Shown: positions 29,268 to 40,142, counted from the first letter of the stretch. The stretch: DNA of 64,000 bases from Flavobacterium sp. CFS9 (GCF_041154745.1 NZ_AP031573.1:3162001-3226000), one strand, 5' to 3'. Made by a program: numbers and translations. The notes: generated by a model from the letters alone, not told the origin.

Positions 29268-32200
29268 ATGGAAAATAATATTAGAAAAAAAGATATTGCT
29301 ATTGTTGGAATTTCAGGTAAATATCCCAAGTCAGATAATATTAATGAGTTCTGGAAACATTTAATGAACGGAGAAGAATTAGTTCATTTTTACAGCGATG
29401 ATGAATTAAGAGCGGCAGGAGTAACGGAAAAAGAACTTGCTAATCCGGATTTGATAAAAGCACAAGCCTCTCTGGAAGACCCAAATAGTTTTGATTATTC
29501 TTTTTTTGGATACACCAGACAAGAAGCAATGTCAATGGACCCGCAGGTACGCATGATGCACGAACTGGTTTGGCTTGGTCTGGAAGATGCCGGGTACAAT
29601 CCTAAAACATACAAAGATAAAATCGGACTGTATTTGTCTGCTTCAGACAATATGAATTGGAGAGCCTATACCATGATCACCAATAACGATAACGTCAATT
29701 CATTTTACCTGAATCAAATCTCCAATAAAAACTTCATAAGTACTCTGATCTCTTATAATATGAACCTGAGAGGTCCCAGTTATTATGTAGATACAGCCTG
29801 TTCAAGTTCATTGGTCGGAATTCATCAGGCTTGTCGTTCCTTATTGATGAGAGAATGTTCGATTGCAATTGCCGGAGGAGTAAGAGTATATTCAAAAGCA
29901 TACAAAGGACACCAGTATCAGGAAGGAATGACCAATTCTAAAGACGGTCACTGCAAAGCTTTTGATGAAGATTCGTCCGGTATTGTATCCGGAGAAGGAG
30001 CCGGAGTAGCCGTTCTGAAAAGACTGGAAGATGCCATAGCCGATAAAGATCAGATTTATGCCGTAATACGAGCTTCGGTAGTAAACAATGATGGAAACCG
30101 AAAAGTAGGGTACACCGCTCCAAGTATCAGCGGGCAGTATGAATGCATCAAACAGGCACAGCAGATTGCAGATGCTACACCGGAATCGATAACCTATATT
30201 GAAGCACATGGTACCGGTACAAAATTGGGCGATCCGATAGAAGTAGAAGCACTCAATAAATCTTTTGAATACAATACCAATCACCACTGCGCTTTAGGAT
30301 CGGTAAAAACCAATATAGGGCATCTGGACAGTGCAGCAGGAATTACAGGATTTCTTAAAACAACACTGGCATTAAAAAATAAAATGCTTCCGCCGTCTTT
30401 ACATTTTAAAAATCCAAATCCGGAAATTAATTTTAAATCCGGACCTTTTAAAGTACAGACAGAATTATCGGCCTGGACATCGAAAGACAACCAGCCTTTG
30501 AGAGCCGGTGTCAGCAGTTTTGGGATAGGCGGAAATAATGCCCATGTGATATTACAGGAAGCACCGGTGAAAGAAGAAACCGCAGAGAACAATTCGTATA
30601 AGTTATTGCGTTTTTCTGCACAATCTGCAGGAGCTTTAAATGCCTATCAGGAAAAGTTAACTTCGTTTCTTGAAGAAAATGAGAAAGGTAATTTTCAGGA
30701 TATGGCCTATACTTTGCAGGTCGGCAGAAATCAGTTTAAGTACAATCGCTTTCTGGTAAGCAACTCCAGAGAAAAAGCCATTGAAACGTTAAAAGATCCT
30801 TTAAGCAAGTCGGTTTATTCCGGTAAACTAAGCCAAAAGAGAAAGGTCGTTTTCATGTGTACAGGATCCGGAGCACAATACCTCAACATGGGTAAGGACC
30901 TTTATGAAAAGGAACCTTATTTTAAAGAGCTCATCGACAAAGGATTTTCGATTATCAAAGAGTTAACCGGAGTAGATGTCACAAAGGTTTTGTACGGAGA
31001 AAATGCAGATCCGGAAAAAAATACAGACATTAATAAAAATGAATTCACGCAGCCTATCGTATTTGTTTTTGAATATGCTTTAGCCAAATTAATGATGCGT
31101 TGGGGAATTACTCCCGACAAATTAATAGGACACAGTACGGGAGAATATGTTGCCGCTTGTTTAAGCGAAGTGTTTTCTTTTGAAACCGGTGTAAAATTGG
31201 TGGCCAAACGTGCCTTATTGATGAACAAAACACCTGGAGGAAGCATGTTAAGCGTATCGCTTTCTGAAGAAAAAATAAAAGCCTACCTAAATGACAATGT
31301 GAGTTTAGCCGTGGTTAATTCTCCGGAATCTTGTGTTTTATCAGGAACTGATTCAGCTATTGAGGCGCTAATAGAAATATTGGAAACCGAAGAAATTTTA
31401 TGTTCAAAATTAAGAATTTCATTAGGAGGACATTCGTTTTTAATGGATTCAGTTTTAGAAGAGTTCAGACAGGAGTTAGAAAAAGTCGAATTCTCGGCAC
31501 CAAAAATTCCTTTTGTATCCAATCTTACAGGACAACTGATCAATTCGGAAGAAGCGGTATCAACGCAATATTGGGTTGATCATTTGCGTCATACAGTACG
31601 ATTCTCAGACGGATTAGCCACATTGTTAAAAGATTCGGATAGCATTTTTATTGAAGTCGGACCAGGAAATACCTTAACCACTTTGTTTCAGCAGCAAAAG
31701 CACGATGAAACTTCCAATAATACCGCTATAAATTTGGTCAGACATCCAAAACAGGAAATTAATGATCAGGAGCATCTTTGTCAAAAATTAGGAGAATTGT
31801 GGATGAATGGTATCGACATTAACTGGGAAACTTATTACGGAGTGCAAAAACCATACAGAGTGTCTATGCCGGGTTATGTATTTAATAAAACCAAACTGCC
31901 TGTAAAAGTGAATCCTTTCGCACTTCTTAATTTCTCAGGATCAGAAGGAGGCGCTATTGCCGCACCGCTCACTACAGAATATTATGATGACAGTGAAGCC
32001 TTCCAGGAGGATTTAGAAGATAATGTGGTGTCTTTTGTAAACTATGTACCGCCATCCAATGAAACTGAGGAAAAGCTTGTTGAAATGTGGAAATCATTTT
32101 TTAGTAAAGACGAAATTGGAGTTTTACATGATTTCTTCGCCTTAGGAGGCAATTCTTTAAAAGGCGTTACCATGCTTAAACTAATTCAGAAACGATTTGA

Positions 32201-32330
32201 CATCGAAATCAAAATTAAAGATTTCTACCAAAAATCGACCATCAAAGAACTGGCCGCAGAAATAGATATGGGATTAAAGCTTGTGACACTTCAGGAAGAG
32301 AGCACCTATAAATCGGTAATGACAATCTAA
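29268..32330 (+). CDS. Type I PKS module KS-AT-ACP with atypical AT
   Basis: The 1020-aa protein has a KS with the full triad (DTACSSS Cys178, EAHGTG near 314, NIGHLD near 351), an AT with GHSTGEY (Ser623) and an ACP (LGGNS, Ser963). KR, DH and ER domains are absent, so the beta-keto group should remain. The segment aligned with VSHAFHSPLM of malonyl-specific ATs is ISLGGHSFLM, that is LGGH (719-722) in place of HAFH. This is closer to the xAGH-type motifs of ethylmalonyl and alkylmalonyl ATs. A crotonyl-CoA carboxylase/reductase gene lies at the end of the operon. The KS should elongate the Tyr-ended peptide on NRPS 3. The AT start FMCTGSGAQY also departs from the usual GQGxQ loop. Confidence 0.92.
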   Translation: MENNIRKKDIAIVGISGKYPKSDNINEFWKHLMNGEELVHFYSDDELRAAGVTEKELANPDLIKAQASLEDPNSFDYSFFGYTRQEAMSMDPQVRMMHELVWLGLEDAGYNPKTYKDKIGLYLSASDNMNWRAYTMITNNDNVNSFYLNQISNKNFISTLISYNMNLRGPSYYVDTACSSSLVGIHQACRSLLMRECSIAIAGGVRVYSKAYKGHQYQEGMTNSKDGHCKAFDEDSSGIVSGEGAGVAVLKRLEDAIADKDQIYAVIRASVVNNDGNRKVGYTAPSISGQYECIKQAQQIADATPESITYIEAHGTGTKLGDPIEVEALNKSFEYNTNHHCALGSVKTNIGHLDSAAGITGFLKTTLALKNKMLPPSLHFKNPNPEINFKSGPFKVQTELSAWTSKDNQPLRAGVSSFGIGGNNAHVILQEAPVKEETAENNSYKLLRFSAQSAGALNAYQEKLTSFLEENEKGNFQDMAYTLQVGRNQFKYNRFLVSNSREKAIETLKDPLSKSVYSGKLSQKRKVVFMCTGSGAQYLNMGKDLYEKEPYFKELIDKGFSIIKELTGVDVTKVLYGENADPEKNTDINKNEFTQPIVFVFEYALAKLMMRWGITPDKLIGHSTGEYVAACLSEVFSFETGVKLVAKRALLMNKTPGGSMLSVSLSEEKIKAYLNDNVSLAVVNSPESCVLSGTDSAIEALIEILETEEILCSKLRISLGGHSFLMDSVLEEFRQELEKVEFSAPKIPFVSNLTGQLINSEEAVSTQYWVDHLRHTVRFSDGLATLLKDSDSIFIEVGPGNTLTTLFQQQKHDETSNNTAINLVRHPKQEINDQEHLCQKLGELWMNGIDINWETYYGVQKPYRVSMPGYVFNKTKLPVKVNPFALLNFSGSEGGAIAAPLTTEYYDDSEAFQEDLEDNVVSFVNYVPPSNETEEKLVEMWKSFFSKDEIGVLHDFFALGGNSLKGVTMLKLIQKRFDIEIKIKDFYQKSTIKELAAEIDMGLKLVTLQEESTYKSVMTI

Positions 32331-32430
32331 AAAACACCTGATTTTTTTTTTGTACGAACCAAAACAAAAGAAGATTGAAACACATTATTATTTGTAAACA
32401 AACATCATGTAAAACCAAAAACGAAATGAA

Positions 32431-35400
32431 ATGGTCAATTTATTAAATGAGATATATGAAAATAATATTACAATATCATTAGAAGGTACAGATCTTAAAC
32501 TTGGTTTTAAGAATGACGTTATAGATGAGGTGCTTATTAAAAAGATAAAAGATAACAAACAGGAAATTGTCTCATACCTTACCAAATACTCCTCTGTAAA
32601 CAAACACAACAGTATTCCCAAAGCGGAGAAACAAAACAGCTACGAAGTTTCGTCAAGCCAGCTTAGAATGTTATCTTCTATACTTTTAGATACAGATGCA
32701 AAAGGATTCAATTATGCAGTTCCAAATTCGGTTTATCTCAAACAGGATATTAATGTTGCCCACTTTAAACGTGCGGTATTAAGCACTATAGAGCGACACG
32801 AGTCCTTGCGTACCGTTTTCAGAATTAGTGAAGAAGGAGAAATCAGACAGCATATTCTGGAAAAAGACGAAATAGATTTTACAATTGAATTTTTTGACTT
32901 TAGAAATTCACATAAGGGGAAAGAAGAGGTAAAAAATTTCACAAGAGAAGATGTAAACGAACCATTTGATATTCAGAATGGTCCTTTGATCAGAGTCTAT
33001 TTGTTTCAGTTAGCAGAAAGTGAATTTATCTTTTACTGCAACATTCATCACGTGATAAGCGACTCCTGGTCTCTTGAAATACTGTTTAAAGACATTTTTG
33101 CTTTTTATACCTCATTTTCACTGGGACTTCCTCACGAACTTCCGGAACTGAATGTTCAGTACAAAGACTATGCGGTCTGGCAAAATGAACAGCTTGCCAG
33201 TGGTTTCTTTAAAAATCAGGAGGCTTATTTTAAAGACACATTTTCAGGAGAATTACCCATAATTAACTTTACAAATAATAAAAGCAGACCGGCGATTAAA
33301 ACAGTCAACGGCTTTGCACTTAAAAGCTACCTTTCGAAACAAACAACAGCAGAATTTAAAAAGCTTTGTTCAGATAAAAAAGGGAGTATATTTATGGGAT
33401 TGCTTGCTGTCTGGAATGTACTGGTTTACAAATACACCAATAGCAGGGATATTATTATAGGAACAGCAGTTGGCGGACGCGATCATGCCGATTTAAAAGC
33501 ACAGATAGGATGTTATATCAATTCGCTGCCATTGCGCAATCAGATCGATCCCGAACAGACATTCAATACGTTTTTTGACACCGTAAAAGAAAATACATTA
33601 TCAGCCTTAGATTGTCAGTTCTATCCTTTTGATCATGTACTGAAACTCATCAACTATAATAAAAACATGTCAAGATCACCTCTGTTTGATGTGATGATTC
33701 TATTGCAGAATGCGATTGATAACAGTCACCAATTCAAGGTAGATGAAAGTCAGATTGACACTATAAAACAGTTGGGGGAAACTTCAGTGCTGACAGACTT
33801 AGACATCAATTTTATGGAAGAAGGAGAGCATTTATGCTGCCATCTGGTATACAATACAGACGTTTTTGAAGCTGAATTTGTATCGGGTTTGATGACACAT
33901 TTCAAACAATTACTGGAAAAAATTGTTTTACAGCCCGATATTCCTCTTCAGGAAATTGATTACTTGTCTGCCGAAGAAAGAAAAGAACTGGTACTGGATT
34001 TCAACGACATCACACTGGATTATTCTAAAGAGGAAACCTTGTTGTCATTATTTGAAAAACAAGTAAAACAAACTCCCAACGGAGTAGCCCTTGTAGCCGG
34101 TAAAAATAAGTTTACCTATGCCGACATTGATAAGGCTTCAGATGATCTGGCACGTTACATTCAGACACATTATAAAATTCAAAAAGGAAAACTCATAGGA
34201 ATACAGTTAGACCGTAATGAATGGAACATCATTTCTATACTTGCGATCTTAAAACAGGGATGTGCTTATGTTCCGATTGCTCCTGAAATGCCTAATCAGG
34301 TAAAAGAGCATATCATTTCAGATACACAGCTGGAATTACTCATTACCACAACCTCTTATATGTTTGATCTGGAATTTTATACCGGAGCTTTAATAGCAGT
34401 AGATTTAGGTTTTGATGTAAGTGACTGCGATTCGATAGCAATTGAAGTAACCCCTTCTGATCTGGCGTATGTAATTTATACCTCGGGATCAACAGGGCTT
34501 CCGAAAGGAGTAATGATTGAACACGGTCAGATTGTAAATACCATCCTTTCGCAAATTGATTATTTTAAATTGGATGAGAACAACAAAGGATTGCAGTTTG
34601 CTCCTTTCTCTTTTGATGCATCAGTATGGGAAACATTTATGATTCTTTTATCAGGAGGAAGTCTTTATATGGCAAATGATGAGCAGCGAAAAGATGCCAA
34701 TACCCTTACTGCTTTCATAAAAGAAAATGAAATTAATATTGCGACATTACCCCCTTCCTATATTGCCCTGGTTGACATAGATGATTTAAAAACATTAGAA
34801 ACACTCATCACAGCAGGAGAGGCACCGGATTATGAAATCATGAAACCATATTTTAAATACGGAACCTATTACAATGCTTATGGTCCAACAGAAGCCAGTG
34901 TTTGCGGAACCGTTTTTAAAATGCCCGAAAGCAATACAGAGGCCTACCGCAATATTCCAATTGGAAAACCAATTTCGAATGCTAAAATACATATCCTGGA
35001 CCACCACAACAATCTGGTTCCGGTAGGAGTAGTAGGAGAAATATGCATCGGAGGGACAGGAGTCGCCAGAGGGTATTTAAACCGCGAAGAATTAACAAAC
35101 AGTAAGTTTATTAAAAATCCATTTGCTGAGAAAGGGAACCTGTACAGAACAGGAGATTTGGGCAAGTGGACAAAAGAAGGGAATATCATCTACGAAGGAC
35201 GTAATGATGAACAAGTAAAAATAAGAGGCTATCGCATCGAACTTTCTGCCATAGAACAACAGCTGTTAACTGACGATCAGATACTTGAAGCTGTCGTAGG
35301 GGTGGAAGAAGGATACGAAGGAGCAAAGGAGCTTGTCGCTTATATTGTAGCATCAGAAACCATTAATCCCGGAAACATAAGATCCTTCCTTTCTAAAATT

Positions 35401-38364
35401 CTTCCGGAATATATGATTCCACAAAAGTATGTGCAGCTCGAACAGATGCCGCTTACGATTAACGGAAAGATCGATAAAAAGGCATTGCCTGCACTGCATA
35501 ACAATACAGTATTTGACGATAATCATACTTTTGTGGCCGCCACAACTTTTGAAGAAAAACTACTGGTAAGTGTTTGGGAAGAAGTGTTAAAGAAAGAAGG
35601 AATCGGAATTAAGGACAACTTCTTTACCGTAGGAGGAGATTCAATTAAATCGATTCAGATTGTTTCAAAACTCAAACAGCACGGATTTGCACTTAAAGCC
35701 GGGGATATCATATCAAAACCTAAACTGGAAGACCTTGTGCCGTTATTACAAAAGAATGATCAGATACTCGATCAGTCAGAAGTAACTGGAGAAGTGATTT
35801 TGACTCCTATTCAGGAATTTTTCTTCAGTAAAGTGAGAAACAAAATTTTTAATGCGCCTGAATATTACAATCACACTGTTTTACTTCAGACTCAGGATGA
35901 GGTTGATCCGCAGGTTTTAGAGTCATGTATCGGTCAGCTGGTACAACACCATGATGTACTTAGAATGGCTTTTCCGGAAGAAAATAATATCAGAAAGCAA
36001 TACAATAAAAGCAGTACGGAAGAAAGTTATACCATCCATTTTTACGATTTAAGGGAAGATGAGGATCATCTGACCACAATCAGAAATACCGGAATAGCAT
36101 TACAGTCTTCTTTCAACCTGGCAACCGGGCCTTTGGTAAGAATCGCTCATTTTAGATTAAAAGATGGTGATCGTATCGCTTTTATTATTCATCACTTAGT
36201 TGTAGATGGAGTTTCCTGGAGGATTTTATTACAGGATTTTGCCGATTTGTACGCGAATAGTAAAGAAGGAAACGAATATAAGCTTCCTTATAAAACCACT
36301 TCGTATCAAACGTGGGCAAAAGAGCTGAAAGCACATGCACAAGAGCTAAAAACAACCGAAGAACTTTCGTATTGGCAGGAAATATGTATGCAGCGCGGTA
36401 CCCCTTTATGTGAGTTGAAAGAAAATGAAGCTTACAAACTCAATTGCGATACCACCACTGCAATGGTTTTAGATAAAGAAACCACAACACTTTTGCAGAC
36501 CTCAGCGCATGCTTTGCTGAACACACAAATCGATGATATAATTTTAACCTGTCTTGGACTGGCTATTAAAGATACCTTACACAGAGACAGAGTGACCGTA
36601 CAGATGGAAGGTCACGGAAGAGAAGAAATCATCGATACCGTAGACATAAGCCGCACTGTAGGATACTTTACATCGTTTTATCCTTTTGTATTAAATGTGT
36701 CAAAGCATGATGTATTGGAAAATTTAGTTAAAGTAAAAGAAGATTTGCTAAAAATTCCGAACAAAGGTATAGGATACAGTGTCTTACATTTTCTAAATGA
36801 TGACGTTGACCTCGGTACTACCTTTGATTTGGAGTACAATTACCTGGGTGATTTTGGATATGAGGTCTCATCAGAGAATGATTCGGTGTTCAGGTACGGA
36901 CGGGAAAGTATCGGTGGAAACTCAAGTGCAGCCAATCATAATAATTTAGGATTTAGTGTTGTAGGGATGATCTCACTGGGAGAACTCAAAATGAATATAG
37001 GCTATTCTTCTTTGTTATTTGAAAAAGAAACAATGGATGAATTGTCCAGTGCCTTTAAAAATCATTTGGTTACGCTGGTAAATCATTTAAACTTATTAAG
37101 TGAAAGTCAGGCACATCAGAACGAGGATGTTGAAACCAATACAGCAGCAGATTTTCAGATAACGCCGAATCAGAATTTTATATTGAGTAAGACCATGTCT
37201 CAGGGGATTATAGGTCCAATAGTCACTTCTAAATTAGATTCAAAAGAGGATTTCTTAAAAAGGTTTAAATCGTTTATGGAGCTGTTCCCAATTTTGAGAA
37301 CTCAGTTTTATAAAGAAGATGAACTTGTAAAACAACGAATGTTGCCTTCATCAGAAGTCCCAATTGAAGTTTATTATGAAACAAAAGTAAACAAAGAACA
37401 GGTTACAGCTTTATTGTCTAAGCCTTTTGACGTAATAGAAGGGGCATTAGTAAAAGTACTTATAAATACTGTGTCAGATCAAAACTCTTACATTTTTATA
37501 AGCATACATCACGCACTTACGGATGCTTTTACCAACATGATTTTGCTTAAAAATCTGAGAGCTTATTTTAATGATCAGCCTTTAGAAATCAATCATACTT
37601 TGTATTATGAGTTTGCGGCCTGGCAAAAATCATATTTGCACTCCGCAGAAGCAAATGAGCATAGAAAGTACTGGCTGGAAACCTTAAAAGATGTTGTAAA
37701 AAAAGAGCAGATCGAGGAAAGCCCTGCCGGATTGATCGACTGTGTACAGCAAACGGCCACGATAACAGCCGATGATTTTGCTGCGTTTTCGAAAATCATA
37801 AATGCAACCGGTCTGACTCCTTCGGCTTTCTTTACAGCGTTACACCAGTTAATACTTAGTAAACATACTGACAAAGCTTTACAGCTGATTTTGGTAAAGG
37901 CAAGAGAATTAGGAACTAATGATATCGAAAGCCATAAAGTACTGGGAGTTGTAAATAATTTTCTGCCTTTACCGGTTTTGAAACCTTCAAAAACCACAAA
38001 AGACAGTTATGTTAAAGAAGTTTATAGTCTCTATATGGAAACACTTATGCATCAGCAGATTCCTTATGAGGTGATCTGCGAAGATGTGGAGCGTATTTAT
38101 GAGGTTTCGGTAAAAAGCGAAATAGGAGGTATGTTAAATTTTATTAGCAGTGAAAGCGAAAAACAACTGGATGCCGCAGTGACTGAAAACAGCAAAAAAC
38201 ATTCGGTCAATGATTTTACTCAGGGTATAGACTTAATCTGCAGTAGCTATCCAAACGCAGTTGAAATAAGCATGTCCTGCTCCTTAGAAAAATACAATAC
38301 TTTGTTTTCTGAAGATTTTAATTTTAAAAAGTACCTGTTTGAGCTTTCTCAAGAATTAATTTAA
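32431..38364 (+). CDS. NRPS 4: dock-C-A(Phe)-T-E-C(terminal)
   Basis: The 1977-aa protein has a TubC-like docking segment (1-58), C with HHVISDSWS near 206 (Ser in place of the motif Gly), A (core near 683), T with GGDS (Ser near 1071), an epimerase (HHLVVDGVSWR near 1254, EGHGRE near 1393) and a final C-fold domain with HHALTDA near 1693. Pocket residues read DAWTIAAVCK, a phenylalanine code, so D-Phe is expected. No thioesterase or reductase is attached. The terminal C domain may release the chain by cyclisation, or by condensation with a free amine or alcohol, as terminal C domains do in other systems. It is the last assembly-line protein of the cluster. Confidence 0.92.
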   Translation: MVNLLNEIYENNITISLEGTDLKLGFKNDVIDEVLIKKIKDNKQEIVSYLTKYSSVNKHNSIPKAEKQNSYEVSSSQLRMLSSILLDTDAKGFNYAVPNSVYLKQDINVAHFKRAVLSTIERHESLRTVFRISEEGEIRQHILEKDEIDFTIEFFDFRNSHKGKEEVKNFTREDVNEPFDIQNGPLIRVYLFQLAESEFIFYCNIHHVISDSWSLEILFKDIFAFYTSFSLGLPHELPELNVQYKDYAVWQNEQLASGFFKNQEAYFKDTFSGELPIINFTNNKSRPAIKTVNGFALKSYLSKQTTAEFKKLCSDKKGSIFMGLLAVWNVLVYKYTNSRDIIIGTAVGGRDHADLKAQIGCYINSLPLRNQIDPEQTFNTFFDTVKENTLSALDCQFYPFDHVLKLINYNKNMSRSPLFDVMILLQNAIDNSHQFKVDESQIDTIKQLGETSVLTDLDINFMEEGEHLCCHLVYNTDVFEAEFVSGLMTHFKQLLEKIVLQPDIPLQEIDYLSAEERKELVLDFNDITLDYSKEETLLSLFEKQVKQTPNGVALVAGKNKFTYADIDKASDDLARYIQTHYKIQKGKLIGIQLDRNEWNIISILAILKQGCAYVPIAPEMPNQVKEHIISDTQLELLITTTSYMFDLEFYTGALIAVDLGFDVSDCDSIAIEVTPSDLAYVIYTSGSTGLPKGVMIEHGQIVNTILSQIDYFKLDENNKGLQFAPFSFDASVWETFMILLSGGSLYMANDEQRKDANTLTAFIKENEINIATLPPSYIALVDIDDLKTLETLITAGEAPDYEIMKPYFKYGTYYNAYGPTEASVCGTVFKMPESNTEAYRNIPIGKPISNAKIHILDHHNNLVPVGVVGEICIGGTGVARGYLNREELTNSKFIKNPFAEKGNLYRTGDLGKWTKEGNIIYEGRNDEQVKIRGYRIELSAIEQQLLTDDQILEAVVGVEEGYEGAKELVAYIVASETINPGNIRSFLSKILPEYMIPQKYVQLEQMPLTINGKIDKKALPALHNNTVFDDNHTFVAATTFEEKLLVSVWEEVLKKEGIGIKDNFFTVGGDSIKSIQIVSKLKQHGFALKAGDIISKPKLEDLVPLLQKNDQILDQSEVTGEVILTPIQEFFFSKVRNKIFNAPEYYNHTVLLQTQDEVDPQVLESCIGQLVQHHDVLRMAFPEENNIRKQYNKSSTEESYTIHFYDLREDEDHLTTIRNTGIALQSSFNLATGPLVRIAHFRLKDGDRIAFIIHHLVVDGVSWRILLQDFADLYANSKEGNEYKLPYKTTSYQTWAKELKAHAQELKTTEELSYWQEICMQRGTPLCELKENEAYKLNCDTTTAMVLDKETTTLLQTSAHALLNTQIDDIILTCLGLAIKDTLHRDRVTVQMEGHGREEIIDTVDISRTVGYFTSFYPFVLNVSKHDVLENLVKVKEDLLKIPNKGIGYSVLHFLNDDVDLGTTFDLEYNYLGDFGYEVSSENDSVFRYGRESIGGNSSAANHNNLGFSVVGMISLGELKMNIGYSSLLFEKETMDELSSAFKNHLVTLVNHLNLLSESQAHQNEDVETNTAADFQITPNQNFILSKTMSQGIIGPIVTSKLDSKEDFLKRFKSFMELFPILRTQFYKEDELVKQRMLPSSEVPIEVYYETKVNKEQVTALLSKPFDVIEGALVKVLINTVSDQNSYIFISIHHALTDAFTNMILLKNLRAYFNDQPLEINHTLYYEFAAWQKSYLHSAEANEHRKYWLETLKDVVKKEQIEESPAGLIDCVQQTATITADDFAAFSKIINATGLTPSAFFTALHQLILSKHTDKALQLILVKARELGTNDIESHKVLGVVNNFLPLPVLKPSKTTKDSYVKEVYSLYMETLMHQQIPYEVICEDVERIYEVSVKSEIGGMLNFISSESEKQLDAAVTENSKKHSVNDFTQGIDLICSSYPNAVEISMSCSLEKYNTLFSEDFNFKKYLFELSQELI

Positions 38365-38516
38365 GAAGATCAGAAAAGACTTCACATTACTTTTTACTTA
38401 ATCGGAATATATAAAGCATCTACAGTACCAGTAGGTTCACTTTATACTATTCCCGGAACCTTATGCACATTTTTAATCAAATAACAACAATAATTAATTA
38501 AATAAAACCGGAAAAA

Positions 38517-40142
38517 ATGGAAATTCAAAATGACGATTTAGTATACATTAAAAGAAATTTGGCTATCGAACCTTTAGTAGACAACTGGTATGCATGGCCT
38601 CACTTAATATCACCGGCTACGGCCGCAATGAACATTAAAGACAGACATTTGAAAATTATGACTTCTTATGTTCAGAATCCAATGATTCACGCGGCGGCGG
38701 TTAAAACCCCTAAAATGTTAGGCGGACCTTTCATCGATTATGATGGAAAAAGAGTAGATGAAATCAAAGGACTTATTGACAATACCAAAGAACAATGTGC
38801 AGATCTTCTGAAATTAAGAGAGGATGTATTCGCTCTTAACGATATGCTTAAAAAAGAGGCAAAAGGATATGCGCTTACAGAATTGTACAATAAAATACCG
38901 GAGAGTTTACAAGGTCTTGTAGAATTGGTATATGATATCAATAACAATCCGTCATTTCGCTTTTTTGAATCGTTGTTATATGAAACAGAGTTTTACAATG
39001 AGTCGCTTCAAAGTTTCAATTTATTTTTAGTACATGACGATGATTCAAGGTCATTTGTATTAAGCACGCCAAAATTGCCGGGAGCAGATATTTTAAGAGT
39101 AAACCTGCCTTTGAAAAGCGAGAAAATAGATCAGCTTTTTGAAATGGAAGACCACCCAAAAACGTTTGGAGAAATTGCCAGAATATTTGAAGTTGAGGCA
39201 GAAGACCTTCCTTTGTTTAAATCGTTTTTCACAAAAGAAAAATCTAAAAAATACGAGCGTTATAGCGGAGACGGGGTTCTAACAAGATATTTTGGACATG
39301 CCTGTATTCTTACCGAAACCAAGAGTACAACAATCCTTGCAGATCCTTTAGTGAGTTACGGTTATGAATCGGATATATCACGTTATTCTTATGATGATTT
39401 GCCGGAATCTATCGATTATGTATTGGTAACACACAACCACCAGGATCATATTCTTTTTGAAACCTTACTGAGACTGCGACGTAAGATCAAAAATATCATC
39501 GTTCCAAAAAGCAACGGAGGTTTTCTTCAGGATCCAAACCTGAAATTAATGTTTGAAAGAATCGGATTCAAAAACATTATAGAGCTGGGAGAAATGGAAA
39601 CCATTCATTTTGACGACTGTTCTATTACAGGATTACCATTTGTTGGAGAACATTGTGATTTGGATGTAAGAAGTAAATTATGTCACCATGTTGCTTATAA
39701 AGACGGATTAAAAATATTGTTTGCTGCAGATTCCTGCAACGTATCTCCAAAACTATACGAGCGCATTCACAAAGTAATGGGAGACATCAATGTTATTTTC
39801 TTAGGAATGGAATGTGAAGGAGCACCATTATCCTGGTTATACGGCCCTCTGATGCCGGAAACTTTAGCACGAGATAAAGACGAATCCAGACGATTGGCCG
39901 GATGTAATTTCGAGCAGGCGAAAGCAATGGTAGATGTTTTTAAACCTAGTGAAGTATTTGTATACGCAATGGGAATGGAACCTTGGCTTAAGTACATCAG
40001 TTCAATCAAATACACTGACGAATCTATTCCAATTGTAGAGTCGAACAAACTGTTAGAATACTGTCTTGCCAATGATATAGATCCGGAAAGACTTTATGGA
40101 GAGAAAATTATCGAATACAAAAATGATCTTGTCCTGAGTTAA
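38517..40142 (+). CDS. CmlA-type diiron beta-hydroxylase (metallo-beta-lactamase fold)
   Basis: The protein has 541 aa, against about 532 for CmlA of chloramphenicol biosynthesis. An N-terminal domain (1-240, with LVDNWYAWPHL and AAMN) is followed by a metallo-beta-lactamase fold. HNHQDH lies at residues 306-311 and Glu378 in GEHCD; the CmlA ligands are, from memory, at 305-310 and Glu377, so the spacing is kept. AADS near 405 supplies a further acidic ligand. CmlA-family enzymes use a diiron centre and oxygen to beta-hydroxylate an amino acid bound to an NRPS carrier. Candidate substrates here are the Tyr, Phe, Thr or Asn modules. A plain hydrolase of this fold is less likely, given the length and the N-terminal domain. 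Confidence 0.78.
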   Translation: MEIQNDDLVYIKRNLAIEPLVDNWYAWPHLISPATAAMNIKDRHLKIMTSYVQNPMIHAAAVKTPKMLGGPFIDYDGKRVDEIKGLIDNTKEQCADLLKLREDVFALNDMLKKEAKGYALTELYNKIPESLQGLVELVYDINNNPSFRFFESLLYETEFYNESLQSFNLFLVHDDDSRSFVLSTPKLPGADILRVNLPLKSEKIDQLFEMEDHPKTFGEIARIFEVEAEDLPLFKSFFTKEKSKKYERYSGDGVLTRYFGHACILTETKSTTILADPLVSYGYESDISRYSYDDLPESIDYVLVTHNHQDHILFETLLRLRRKIKNIIVPKSNGGFLQDPNLKLMFERIGFKNIIELGEMETIHFDDCSITGLPFVGEHCDLDVRSKLCHHVAYKDGLKILFAADSCNVSPKLYERIHKVMGDINVIFLGMECEGAPLSWLYGPLMPETLARDKDESRRLAGCNFEQAKAMVDVFKPSEVFVYAMGMEPWLKYISSIKYTDESIPIVESNKLLEYCLANDIDPERLYGEKIIEYKNDLVLS

